A DNA stretch of 64,000 nt from Bacteroidota bacterium (GTDB taxonomy: Bacteria; Bacteroidota; Bacteroidia; JAFLBG01), in the NCBI GenBank assembly GCA_017303975.1, contig JAFLBG010000003.1, positions 93,864-157,863 on the forward strand, in the 5' to 3' direction. The position numbers and the translations under genes are program-made. Below the pieces are notes generated by a model, which was not told where the DNA came from, did not search any database, and worked only from the letters and a program-made list of their open reading frames with translations. The first letter of the stretch is position 1. Each line of letters starts with the position of its first letter. Of the stretch, positions 47,287 to 54,583 are shown piece after piece.

Positions 47287-48186
47287 TTAATTCAATATCT
47301 TATTTAAGACCTCGTCTTTTAGCATTTCCAAATTCAACAAGTAATCGGCCTTATCAAAATATTCCCTTAACGGTTTTAAAGTTGATCTCCAACCCGCACC
47401 ATCGGTTATCCAAATGAATTCAATGCCTTGCGTGTTCCAATAACGATTCATTTCAATATATTCAGTAGCTGTAGATTTTAGTTTTGAACCGCCACCACCA
47501 TAAAAATTACATTCTATAAAAAATAATTTTCCGTTTTTATTAATTGCAAAATCAAGTTGCCTAGATGATTTATCAACTATAACATCTAAGTTCCATTGTT
47601 CTTTTATTTTCTTGGAAGTAGCTTGTGCCATATATTGAAATCCTAAATTTTGGCAAGTATCAGAAACGAATTCCTCAACTAAGCTTTCCATAAGTGTACC
47701 ACCTCTGTTTTTTCTACCATTACTATCTAATCCTACTTCAACGCCTGTTGCATAGTCAACAAGATTTTTCACCTTCTTGTCTTTTAGTATTTCGCCAATT
47801 CCAGAATTTACTACGAAGTATGCTAATTCTTTGCATTCTTCATCCGTAAGTTTTCCTTTTGTAAATGAATATTTTTTGTAAATAAAATTCTTGGAATCAA
47901 TTAAAATATCAATTGATTTTTCACGAACAGCTATAAGAGTAGGAAAAGCTTTAATTACTTGAGGATATTGCTTAATCAAATTGAAAGCTTCCGTTTCAAT
48001 ATCATTTTTCCCAATCAGAAAGTTCAATAAATTCAATTCCTTTTCAATCGGTTCAATATTACTGAATACTTTAGCCCAATTAACAAAGTAATCCCATTTT
48101 GTAATTTTCTCTTTAAAGCTTTGCGTAATTTTATCGAAAAGCAAATCTTCGTTTTGCAGATTAAGCAGGTTGCAAAGCTTGTTCAT
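47287..48186 (-). CDS. dpnB: DpnII-family type II restriction endonuclease (GATC)
   Basis: The 299-residue enzyme matches DpnII/MboI-type endonucleases in length and sequence. The active site is visible as RQLDFAINKNGKLFFIECNF (Asp212, Glu225 and the family's Asn227 in place of Lys), followed by YGGGGSKLKSTATEYIEM and FIWITDGAGWRSTLKPLREY. The N-terminal helical part (residues 20-150) is typical. GATC specificity is inferred from the family and from both partner methyltransferases. The gene overlaps the end of the DpnM-like gene by 26 bases. Confidence 0.93.
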   Translation of the reverse strand: MNKLCNLLNLQNEDLLFDKITQSFKEKITKWDYFVNWAKVFSNIEPIEKELNLLNFLIGKNDIETEAFNLIKQYPQVIKAFPTLIAVREKSIDILIDSKNFIYKKYSFTKGKLTDEECKELAYFVVNSGIGEILKDKKVKNLVDYATGVEVGLDSNGRKNRGGTLMESLVEEFVSDTCQNLGFQYMAQATSKKIKEQWNLDVIVDKSSRQLDFAINKNGKLFFIECNFYGGGGSKLKSTATEYIEMNRYWNTQGIEFIWITDGAGWRSTLKPLREYFDKADYLLNLEMLKDEVLNKILN

Positions 48187-49081
48187 AGTTATAGTTTGTG
48201 ATTAATAGTTCGTTTAATTCACCCCTTTTTTCGGGATTTGCATTAATGCTTCTTCTTGCCTTCACTCTTGCAATAGAAAAATCAGCATAAATTTCATCAA
48301 AGAAATTATTGTTTGTGTCTTTGCCTTTAACATCGGAATTGCTCAACATCCATTTGTGTCCTTGCTTTTCAAGTTTTGAACAAAAATTTCTAAGTCTAAT
48401 TTGTTCTTCATCATTGAATTCATCTTTTGCATAAGAGTTAAAACTTGATGTATTACTTAATGGTTTATATGGAGGATCGAAATAAAAAAACGAATTAGAA
48501 GATGCTTCTTTTAATGTTGCTTCATAGTCTCCGCAAAGTATTTCAACTTTCTGCAAAACATTACTCACAGCCAAAATATTTTGGTCGTCACAGATGGTGG
48601 GCTTTTTATAACTACCCATTGGAACATTATACCCATTGCTTTTATTTACTCTGTACAAACCGTTAAAACAAGTACGATTAAGAAAAATAAACAGAGCTGC
48701 TTGTCCGCTTTGTCCTTCTTTTCTTGTGTTATATAATTCTCTTTTTTTGTAGTAGTATTCCTTTTTTTTGTCATCTTTTCCGTCAAGGTTGTGATATTCA
48801 TCTTGAAGAATTTGAAGAATAGAAATAAGTTCTTTTGGCTTTGATGCTATGATTCTATAAGTGTTTATCAAATCAGAATTTATGTCGTTAATTACTGCTT
48901 TTTCTAATTTTGGAAAATTTTCAAGCATCCAAAATAAAACAGCACCACTACCAACAAAAGGTTCAACGTATGTGAATTCTTTATTAGTGATTTCAAAAGG
49001 TAACAATCTTTCAATTTCATTAATTAGTTGGGTTTTTCCTCCAGCCCATTTTAAAAATGGTTTTGCTATTCTGGTTTTCAT
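48161..49081 (-). CDS. dpnM: DpnM/Dam-type adenine DNA methyltransferase
   Basis: This 306-residue alpha-class enzyme methylates adenine in GATC. The SAM motif FLKWAGGKTQL (residues 9-19) is followed by VEPFVGSGAVLFWML and INDINSDLINTY, and the catalytic motif is FFYFDPPYKPLS (DPPY at 202-205). It should protect the host from the adjoining endonuclease. It overlaps the XRE controller gene by four bases and the endonuclease gene by 26, signs of translational coupling. The order controller, methyltransferase, endonuclease ensures that protection is made first. Confidence 0.95.
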   Translation of the reverse strand: MKTRIAKPFLKWAGGKTQLINEIERLLPFEITNKEFTYVEPFVGSGAVLFWMLENFPKLEKAVINDINSDLINTYRIIASKPKELISILQILQDEYHNLDGKDDKKKEYYYKKRELYNTRKEGQSGQAALFIFLNRTCFNGLYRVNKSNGYNVPMGSYKKPTICDDQNILAVSNVLQKVEILCGDYEATLKEASSNSFFYFDPPYKPLSNTSSFNSYAKDEFNDEEQIRLRNFCSKLEKQGHKWMLSNSDVKGKDTNNNFFDEIYADFSIARVKARRSINANPEKRGELNELLITNYNYEQALQPA

Positions 49082-49368
49082 ATTAATGTTTTTAAAATGG
49101 TTTTTGCCTTGTTTAATCCTTGCATTGCAAATGGTTCGTTTTCTATGGTGTCGAGAAGTTTGTCACTAAGCCAAAGAGTTAATAATTCTTCGTCTGTCAC
49201 GTTGTAAAATTTAGCAAGTTTAATTACTTGTTCTCTTGTAAGCCGTCTTTCGCCTCGTTCAATTTTACTAATTAAAGCGGTGTCGATTTCGAGATGAGCA
49301 GCAACCTGTCGAAGCAGTAAACTCTTCGATTCTCTTATTGTCCTTATTTTCTCTCCTAATGAATTCAT
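49078..49368 (-). CDS. XRE-family regulator (probable controller of the DpnII-like operon)
   Basis: The 96-residue protein has an N-terminal helix-turn-helix (LGEKIRTIRESKSLLLRQVA, then HLEIDTALISKIERGERRLT) and a short helical tail, the size of controller proteins in type II restriction systems. It is the first gene of the operon and overlaps the DpnM-like gene by four bases. A dyad that could be its operator overlaps the operon's -7 box at 49382-49405. Autoregulation with delayed endonuclease expression is the expected role, by inference. Confidence 0.88.
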   Translation of the reverse strand: MNSLGEKIRTIRESKSLLLRQVAAHLEIDTALISKIERGERRLTREQVIKLAKFYNVTDEELLTLWLSDKLLDTIENEPFAMQGLNKAKTILKTLI

Positions 49369-49381
49369 TGTACAAAATTTG

Positions 49382-49405
49382 ATTTGTCAATACGTGTCAA
49401 ATGTA
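49382..49405 (-). promoter_or_regulatory. Operon promoter -7 box overlapped by a dyad (candidate controller operator)
   Basis: On the minus strand TACATTTG (49398-49405) is a perfect -7 box, 30 bases before the XRE start codon. The arms ATTTGnCA (49382-49389) and TGnCAAAT (49395-49402) form an imperfect 21-bp dyad whose outer arm lies within the -7 box. A protein bound here would block transcription, as expected for negative autoregulation. Confidence 0.55.
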
Positions 49406-49449
49406 GCCAATATTATTAATCCCCCGTCAAGTAGTTTTCGATAAATTAT

Positions 49450-49932
49450 TCACAGTCTGGGGCGGTGGAAAAATTTTAGCACTTTTGGTTTGTCAACTGT
49501 TGCAACTTTTTTTATCATATTAGATAAAATAGAAGTTGAATGTTCGTCTTTATAAATCAATGTGTTTATCCCATTTTCTTCAATAAACTTCTTTGCGTTT
49601 TCTTCAACAAAAATTTCGCAATCAAAATTTTCATCAGGAATAGTTATGGAGTTTTTAGCGATGTGTGGCAAGCCTACTAAACGCTTTACTATTTCTTTTA
49701 AATCGTTAACATCCTGCACGTAGGCTCTTTTCTTTTGATTTTTTAATTCTTCAATTACCATGGTGGAAACTGTAAGTACTACATCACCTGCTAAACCATT
49801 TTCATTTATAAAACTGTTTAGTTCCTCATAAGCTTTACCAAAGGAGAACTTACTATATGCAACCTCTTTACCATGCATTTCTCTTAGTACGTTGGTGTCA
49901 AAAACGATTAATGTTTTTAGCTTATAGCTCAT
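49450..49932 (-). CDS. PIN-domain protein, probably 3'-truncated
   Basis: The 160-residue protein begins MSYKLKTLIVFDTNVLREMH, where Asp12 is the first metal ligand of PIN-domain nucleases (DUF4935-like), and continues VSTMVIEELKNQKKRAYVQD. The later conserved acidic block of the family, usually after a short Lys/Pro loop, is missing: the frame goes from VDKPK directly to VLKFFHRPRL and stop. It is therefore probably a truncated gene, ending just upstream of the restriction-modification operon. Its start overlaps the end of the YhcG-like gene by four bases, so the two are translationally coupled. Confidence 0.7.
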   Translation of the reverse strand: MSYKLKTLIVFDTNVLREMHGKEVAYSKFSFGKAYEELNSFINENGLAGDVVLTVSTMVIEELKNQKKRAYVQDVNDLKEIVKRLVGLPHIAKNSITIPDENFDCEIFVEENAKKFIEENGINTLIYKDEHSTSILSNMIKKVATVDKPKVLKFFHRPRL

Positions 49933-51569
49933 TTACTTTCTTTTACGCGCTCAAGAATTTGTTCGATATCATTTATTATTTCATTGGTAATAACATCGGT
50001 AATTTTGTTTCTGTCGTTTCCGGTTAATGCTTGATGGTACAATTTTTTTAAAAAGGGTTGTTGGTTATTATAATTTACCAAAACAAAGCTATAATGGTAT
50101 TTATCAATTTTGAATGAAAGCGTGTGCGAAAAATTTCCATATTCGGTACCTGCTTTCTTAAAGCCATCTAATCGTACTTGAAAACTAAATTCGAAAATGT
50201 TTTTAAGGTTTTCTTCTTGTTTCCAAAATCTATCCACATCATCCAGATTACTGAAATTATTATGGCTGCAATGCCAATGAAAACTTTTAGAATAAAAATC
50301 CTCTTCAAATACTTTTACTTTATTAATAATCTCCGTGTATAGTACACGTAATCCGTTTTTATACAACTGGCTTAATATTTCAAAGGTTGCAGGAGTTTGT
50401 ATTTCATCTGTTTTTATGCTTTTTATTTTTTCTTTGATGGCTTGTAAGCGTAAATCTACTGGGCTTTGAGCTTCCTTTATCTCTTCATCTACACGTTGTT
50501 CAATTTCTTCAATGCTTGGCAATTCACCTTGTATGTTTTCAGGTAATCGTTTCGCAATTTTGTATTCAGCAATGCCAATGGGTTTGCTTGTATCACGCAG
50601 TGCATACTCTGCCACAATTTTATTATTGGTTTTACAGAGTATTAAGCCAATGGCGGGTTCATCATGCTCTCCTTTTAGTTGGTCATCGGCTAAGCCCAGG
50701 TAAAGATTCATCTTACTCACATATTCGGGTTCAAACTCGCCAATCTTTAATTCAATAATAATGTGCCTGCGTAATTTTGTATGGTAGAAAAGGAGGTCGA
50801 CAAAAAATTCACGTCCTCCGGCATCAAATCTTTTTTGACGTCCCATGAAAGCAAAACCAGCGCCCAGTTCCAGTAATACTTTGGTGACATGCGTCATAAG
50901 GGCATCTTCCAAGTCTCTTTCTTTGGCTTTTTCGCCTAGCATTATAAAGTCAAAGTTGTATGGATCCTTGAAAACTTGCTGTGTTAGTTCACTTTGATAT
51001 GCGGGCAGGGTGCTACTGAAATTATTGACCAATGCACCCTGTGTTTTATGTAATCCACCTTCTATTTGGTGTACCATAGTATTTCTACTCCATCCGTTTT
51101 CTACTGTTTTTTGAATGTAAAAATTTCGGGTAGTGGTATCCTTTACTTTGTCCAGCAAGGTTATATGGTGGTACCAGCTCAATTTTGCAAGTGCCGCTTG
51201 CAAAAGTATATCTTGCTTATTTTCAGTAGTTTCTAATTTTGCAAGTGGTGCTTGCAAAATTGCAGCTGGCTGCTGCACAAATGCAGGATAGGCTAAGGAA
51301 AAATCGCGCATATAGCGTAAATTTCGGGGGGAAAGCCCTTTCATTTCCGAAAATTCGGCTTTTAAATCGGTAGCCAATTTATCTATAATTTTTCCACCCC
51401 AGCCAGCCTGTTGTTCTTGTTCTGCTATTGCATTTCCAATTTCCCAATAAACGGAAAGCAACTCGTTATTTACAGCTAATATGGCTTTTTGCTGAGCGGT
51501 TTTTATTTTTTCCTTCAGCTTCTGAAGCAGCTCACCATATTGAATTAGTTCCTTACTAGCCATATCCAA
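49929..51569 (-). CDS. YhcG/DUF1016 PD-(D/E)XK nuclease with extra C-terminal domain
   Basis: Residues about 10-180 are the DUF1016 N-terminal domain (LLSVYWEIGNAIAEQEQQAG, GLSPRNLRYMRDFSLAYP, HHITLLDKV). Residues about 200-355 are the nuclease domain with FFVDLLFYHTKLRRHIIIEL and K (Asp258, Glu273, Lys275). Family members usually end near residue 360-380. Here about 150 more residues follow (TEIINKVKVFEEDFYSKSFH, NKITDVITNEIINDIEQILE), a domain I do not recognise. YhcG-like proteins often sit beside restriction or mobile genes and are thought to process DNA ends. The PIN-domain gene overlaps its stop by four bases. Confidence 0.88.
   Translation of the reverse strand: MDMASKELIQYGELLQKLKEKIKTAQQKAILAVNNELLSVYWEIGNAIAEQEQQAGWGGKIIDKLATDLKAEFSEMKGLSPRNLRYMRDFSLAYPAFVQQPAAILQAPLAKLETTENKQDILLQAALAKLSWYHHITLLDKVKDTTTRNFYIQKTVENGWSRNTMVHQIEGGLHKTQGALVNNFSSTLPAYQSELTQQVFKDPYNFDFIMLGEKAKERDLEDALMTHVTKVLLELGAGFAFMGRQKRFDAGGREFFVDLLFYHTKLRRHIIIELKIGEFEPEYVSKMNLYLGLADDQLKGEHDEPAIGLILCKTNNKIVAEYALRDTSKPIGIAEYKIAKRLPENIQGELPSIEEIEQRVDEEIKEAQSPVDLRLQAIKEKIKSIKTDEIQTPATFEILSQLYKNGLRVLYTEIINKVKVFEEDFYSKSFHWHCSHNNFSNLDDVDRFWKQEENLKNIFEFSFQVRLDGFKKAGTEYGNFSHTLSFKIDKYHYSFVLVNYNNQQPFLKKLYHQALTGNDRNKITDVITNEIINDIEQILERVKESK
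51182..51259. repeat. Two 24-bp in-frame repeats inside the YhcG-like gene
   Basis: Bases 51182-51205 and 51236-51259 agree in 22 of 24 positions, 54 bases (18 codons) apart. They encode LQA-(P/A)-LAKL twice, and each is itself an inverted repeat (TTGCAAG ... CTTGCAA). The repeat lies in a variable loop between the two domains. Confidence 0.6.
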
Positions 51570-51737
51570 TTTTATTCAAGTTTGCTTTTATGCTCTTATC
51601 AAGTGTTTGTGCTTTTTGCATTTTGTAGTCCAATTTAGAGTTCATTTGATGTCGGCTGTGTCGTCCGCTCCGCTTGCACCTAACTTGCTTATACCCCTAA
51701 CAGTATCAGAAATATCCACTTTTACTATCGACCGCAT

Positions 51738-53123
51738 TTATACCACCGATGGAATGCTTAATGGGGCATTGGTTGCTTTTATTTTTCCAAATCCTCCATA
51801 CACATTTGTTACATGTTCAAAGCCTTTTGCTTTAAGCATAGATGCCGCAACCATAGAGCGGTAGCCACCTGCGCAATGTATCAGGTAGTTGCCTGTTTTG
51901 TTGAGTGTATCCATAGTGCTATTTAACGTTGCCAATTCTGCATTGTGTGCATTGGTTACAAAGCCTTGCTCAAATTCTGATGGTTTTCTAACATCCAATA
52001 TTGTTGCTGTTGCGTCTGTTGCTTGTACAGCAAACTCTTCCGGAGTAATTGATTTTATTGTATCTGTAGCTTCGTTGGCATTTTTCCAGGCAGTAAATCC
52101 TCCTTGCAAATAGCCTTTTATATTTTCGAACCCAACACGTGTTAGGCGCGATATCGATTCTTCTTCTTTGCCTTCGTCAGCAACTAGTACCAACGGAGTT
52201 TGAATGTCAATAACTGTTGCAGCCCAAATAGCGTACGATCCGTTCAACCCCACGTTAATAGCGCCTTTTACAAATCCTTTTTCAAAATCGTCAGCGGTGC
52301 GTGTGTCTAAAACCGTAGCACCGTGTTGCATCGCAGCTTTAAAATCAGCTACAGACAATGGTTTTATGGTTTCTTGTAAAAGAGTATCAATATTTGCATA
52401 CCCGTTTTTATTTATAAAAGCATCTTTGAAAAAATACGCAGGAGGTGCTGTAAGCCCTGTGGTGATTGCTTTTATAAATGCTTCGCGTGTCATATTTTGC
52501 AATGCATAGTTATTGGTTTTTTGATGGCCAATAGTGCTAAAGGTTTCTTTGCCTATGTTTTTTCCGCACGCAGAGCCGGGCCCATGCGCAGGATATACAA
52601 TTACATCGTCTGCCAATGGTTTTATTTTTGTGTTTAGCGAATCGTACATCATAGATGCCAATTCCTCCTTGGTCATTTTGCCGTCCAACAAATCAGGTCG
52701 GCCAACATCGCCTACAAACAAAGTATCTCCTGTAAATATGCAATGCTCTTTTCCGTTTTCGTCCAGCAATAAGTAGCATGTAGATTCGGGTGTGTGCCCC
52801 GGTGTGTGCAATACTTTTAGTTTAAGTTTACCTACCGTAAACACTTCATTGTCTTTTGCGGTGTATGTTTTGTAGTTGGTTTCAGCTTGTGGACCAAAAA
52901 CAATAGTAGCTCCTGTTTTGGAGGCCAAGTCAATATGTCCCGAAACAAAATCGGCATGAAAATGCGTTTCAAGCACAAATTTTAGTTTTGCTTTTCTGGC
53001 ATCTAGTTTTTTAAGATAAGGTGCTGTTTCTCTTATGGGGTCAATAATTACAGCTTCTCCTTCCGATTCAATATAATATGCAGCTTCTGCCAGGCAATTG
53101 GTGTATAATTGTTCTATGTACAT
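51738..53123 (-). CDS. MBL-fold metallohydrolase with two rhodanese domains
   Basis: From the ATG at 53123 the protein has 461 residues starting MYIEQLYTNCLAEAAYYIES, the standard family start; the frame to 53198 adds an unlikely leader. The metallo-beta-lactamase domain (1-240) has the metal motif THFHADFVSGH (His54, His56, Asp58, His63) and HTPGHTPEST, as in persulfide dioxygenase-type enzymes. Two rhodanese domains follow (about 265-360 and 370-455). The first has no catalytic Cys that I can see; the second has one in YLIHCAGGYRS. It probably handles persulfide sulfur; the exact reaction is inference. Confidence 0.9.
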   Translation of the reverse strand: MYIEQLYTNCLAEAAYYIESEGEAVIIDPIRETAPYLKKLDARKAKLKFVLETHFHADFVSGHIDLASKTGATIVFGPQAETNYKTYTAKDNEVFTVGKLKLKVLHTPGHTPESTCYLLLDENGKEHCIFTGDTLFVGDVGRPDLLDGKMTKEELASMMYDSLNTKIKPLADDVIVYPAHGPGSACGKNIGKETFSTIGHQKTNNYALQNMTREAFIKAITTGLTAPPAYFFKDAFINKNGYANIDTLLQETIKPLSVADFKAAMQHGATVLDTRTADDFEKGFVKGAINVGLNGSYAIWAATVIDIQTPLVLVADEGKEEESISRLTRVGFENIKGYLQGGFTAWKNANEATDTIKSITPEEFAVQATDATATILDVRKPSEFEQGFVTNAHNAELATLNSTMDTLNKTGNYLIHCAGGYRSMVAASMLKAKGFEHVTNVYGGFGKIKATNAPLSIPSVV

Positions 53124-53318
53124 TGTAATTTGGTTTAGTTGTAAGTCTGCAAATTTACCGTTTATATCTAAAAAAGGTAGGTAAATGCAGTATTTCAAAA
53201 TTTATATTTTAGTGCCTTTTCGATGATTTTGCGTTAATTGTTTGATAATTAGCTGGTTGGGTATTGGTGTGTTACGAGTGCTGATAGGCTTAATTTTTCG
53301 TAATTCGATTATTTTTCC

Positions 53319-53326
53319 TACATTTG
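53319..53326 (+). promoter_or_regulatory. -7 box of the rpsF-rpsR-rplI operon
   Basis: TACATTTG is a perfect match, with TTTTTCG in the -33 region 18-19 bases upstream. It lies 46 bases before the rpsF start codon. The leader ends GAGAAAAAA before ATG. Confidence 0.65.
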
Positions 53327-53371
53327 CGCCTCATTTAAACAAATTATTAACAATTAAAAACTGAGAAAAAA

Positions 53372-53728
53372 ATGGCAAATCAGTATGAAACCGTTTTCAT
53401 TATGACTCCCGTTTTGTCTGAAGAACAGGCAAAGGAAACGGTAACTAAGTATCGCAAGGCCTTAAAAGACCTAGGCTGCAAAGTGATACACGAAGAGAAC
53501 TGGGGATTGCGCAAATTAGCGTACCCAATTCAAAAGAAATCAACAGGATTTTACCACTTACTTGAATACCAAGGGGAAGGTTCTGTAGTAGCAGAGTTGG
53601 AACTTACGTTCAAGCGTGACGAAAGAATTCTACGTTATTTAACAATTGCATTAGACAAACATTCTATTGCATATAACGAGAAAAAACGTGCAGGCAAAAT
53701 GAAAAAGCAAGAAGCTGCTACTGCTTAA
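53372..53728 (+). CDS. rpsF: 30S ribosomal protein bS6
   Basis: The 118-residue protein has the bS6 ferredoxin-like fold: MANQYETVFIMTPVLSEEQA, ENWGLRKLAYPIQKKSTGFY and FKRDERILRYLTIALDKH. It binds bS18 and 16S rRNA in the small subunit platform. It is first in the rpsF-rpsR-rplI operon, as in most Bacteroidota, which lack the ssb or priB insert. Confidence 0.97.
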   Translation: MANQYETVFIMTPVLSEEQAKETVTKYRKALKDLGCKVIHEENWGLRKLAYPIQKKSTGFYHLLEYQGEGSVVAELELTFKRDERILRYLTIALDKHSIAYNEKKRAGKMKKQEAATA

Positions 53729-53771
53729 GAACAATCTAAATTAAATTCAAAAAAATTAAAATCTAATTACA

Positions 53772-54041
53772 ATGGCTGACAACACAAGCGAAATAAGATA
53801 TTTAAATCCTCCGACAGTGGATGTTAAAAAGAAAAAATACTGTCGTTTCAAAAAAAGTGGAATTAAATACATTGACTATAAAGATCCTAATTTCTTATTG
53901 AAATTTGTAAACGATCAAGGTAGATTATTGCCTAGAAGAATTACAGGTACTTCTTTAAAGTATCAACGTAAAGTTTCTCAAGCAGTAAAAAGAGCAAGAC
54001 ACTTATCGTTAATGCCTTATGTGGCCGATTTATTAAAATAA
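53772..54041 (+). CDS. rpsR: 30S ribosomal protein bS18
   Basis: The 89-residue protein has the bS18 core (KKYCRFKKSGIKYIDYKDPN, GRLLPRRITGTSLKYQRKVS, AVKRARHLSLMPYVADLL). It pairs with bS6, encoded 43 bases upstream, and the rplI gene follows 19 bases later. Confidence 0.97.
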   Translation: MADNTSEIRYLNPPTVDVKKKKYCRFKKSGIKYIDYKDPNFLLKFVNDQGRLLPRRITGTSLKYQRKVSQAVKRARHLSLMPYVADLLK

Positions 54042-54060
54042 AATTGAAAAACAAATTACA

Positions 54061-54507
54061 ATGGAAATTATTTTAAAACAAGATGTAAATAAACTAGGCT
54101 CAAAAGATGAGCTAGTTAAAGTGAAAGCCGGATACGGTAGAAATTTCCTTATTCCAAAAGGATTGGCTATTGTAGCGGACGAAACGAATAAAAAAATTCT
54201 TGCCGAAACAGTTAAGCAAAGAGCACACAAAGAAGAAAAGTTAAAAACTGCTGCGCTTGCTAATGCCGAAACTCTTAAAAATATAGTTATAAAAGTAGCT
54301 ACTAAAGTAGGAGAAAAAGGTAAAATATTTGGTTCGGTAACATCTGTTCAAATTGCTGAAGCTATGAAGAAGCAAGGATACGATGTAGAAAGAAAAAATA
54401 TTAATATGAACGAAAATGCAATTAAAACAACAGGTACTTATACTGCCGATGTTAAGTTGCACAAAGAAGTTATTGTAAAAGTAAACTTCGAAGTAGTTGA
54501 AGAATAA
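54061..54507 (+). CDS. rplI: 50S ribosomal protein bL9
   Basis: The 148-residue protein has the bL9 N-terminal domain (DVNKLGSKDELVKVKAGYGR, NFLIPKGLAIVA), the long central helix and the C-terminal domain (KVGEKGKIFGSVTSVQIAEA, LHKEVIVKVNFEVVEE). It is the last gene of the operon and is followed by a strong terminator. Confidence 0.97.
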   Translation: MEIILKQDVNKLGSKDELVKVKAGYGRNFLIPKGLAIVADETNKKILAETVKQRAHKEEKLKTAALANAETLKNIVIKVATKVGEKGKIFGSVTSVQIAEAMKKQGYDVERKNINMNENAIKTTGTYTADVKLHKEVIVKVNFEVVEE

Positions 54508-54525
54508 ATAGTATTCTACATACCT

Positions 54526-54566
54526 AAAAAGAACGCCTCTGAAATATTTCAGTGGCGTTCTTTTTT
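54526..54566 (+). terminator. Bidirectional rho-independent terminator after rplI
   Basis: AAAAAGAACGCC-T-CTGAAA pairs with TTTCAG-T-GGCGTTCTTTTTT around a two-base loop. The T-runs on both strands allow it to end the ribosomal operon and the convergent T9SS gene at 54584. Confidence 0.93.
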
Positions 54567-54583
54567 ATGAAAAATTCTATTGT

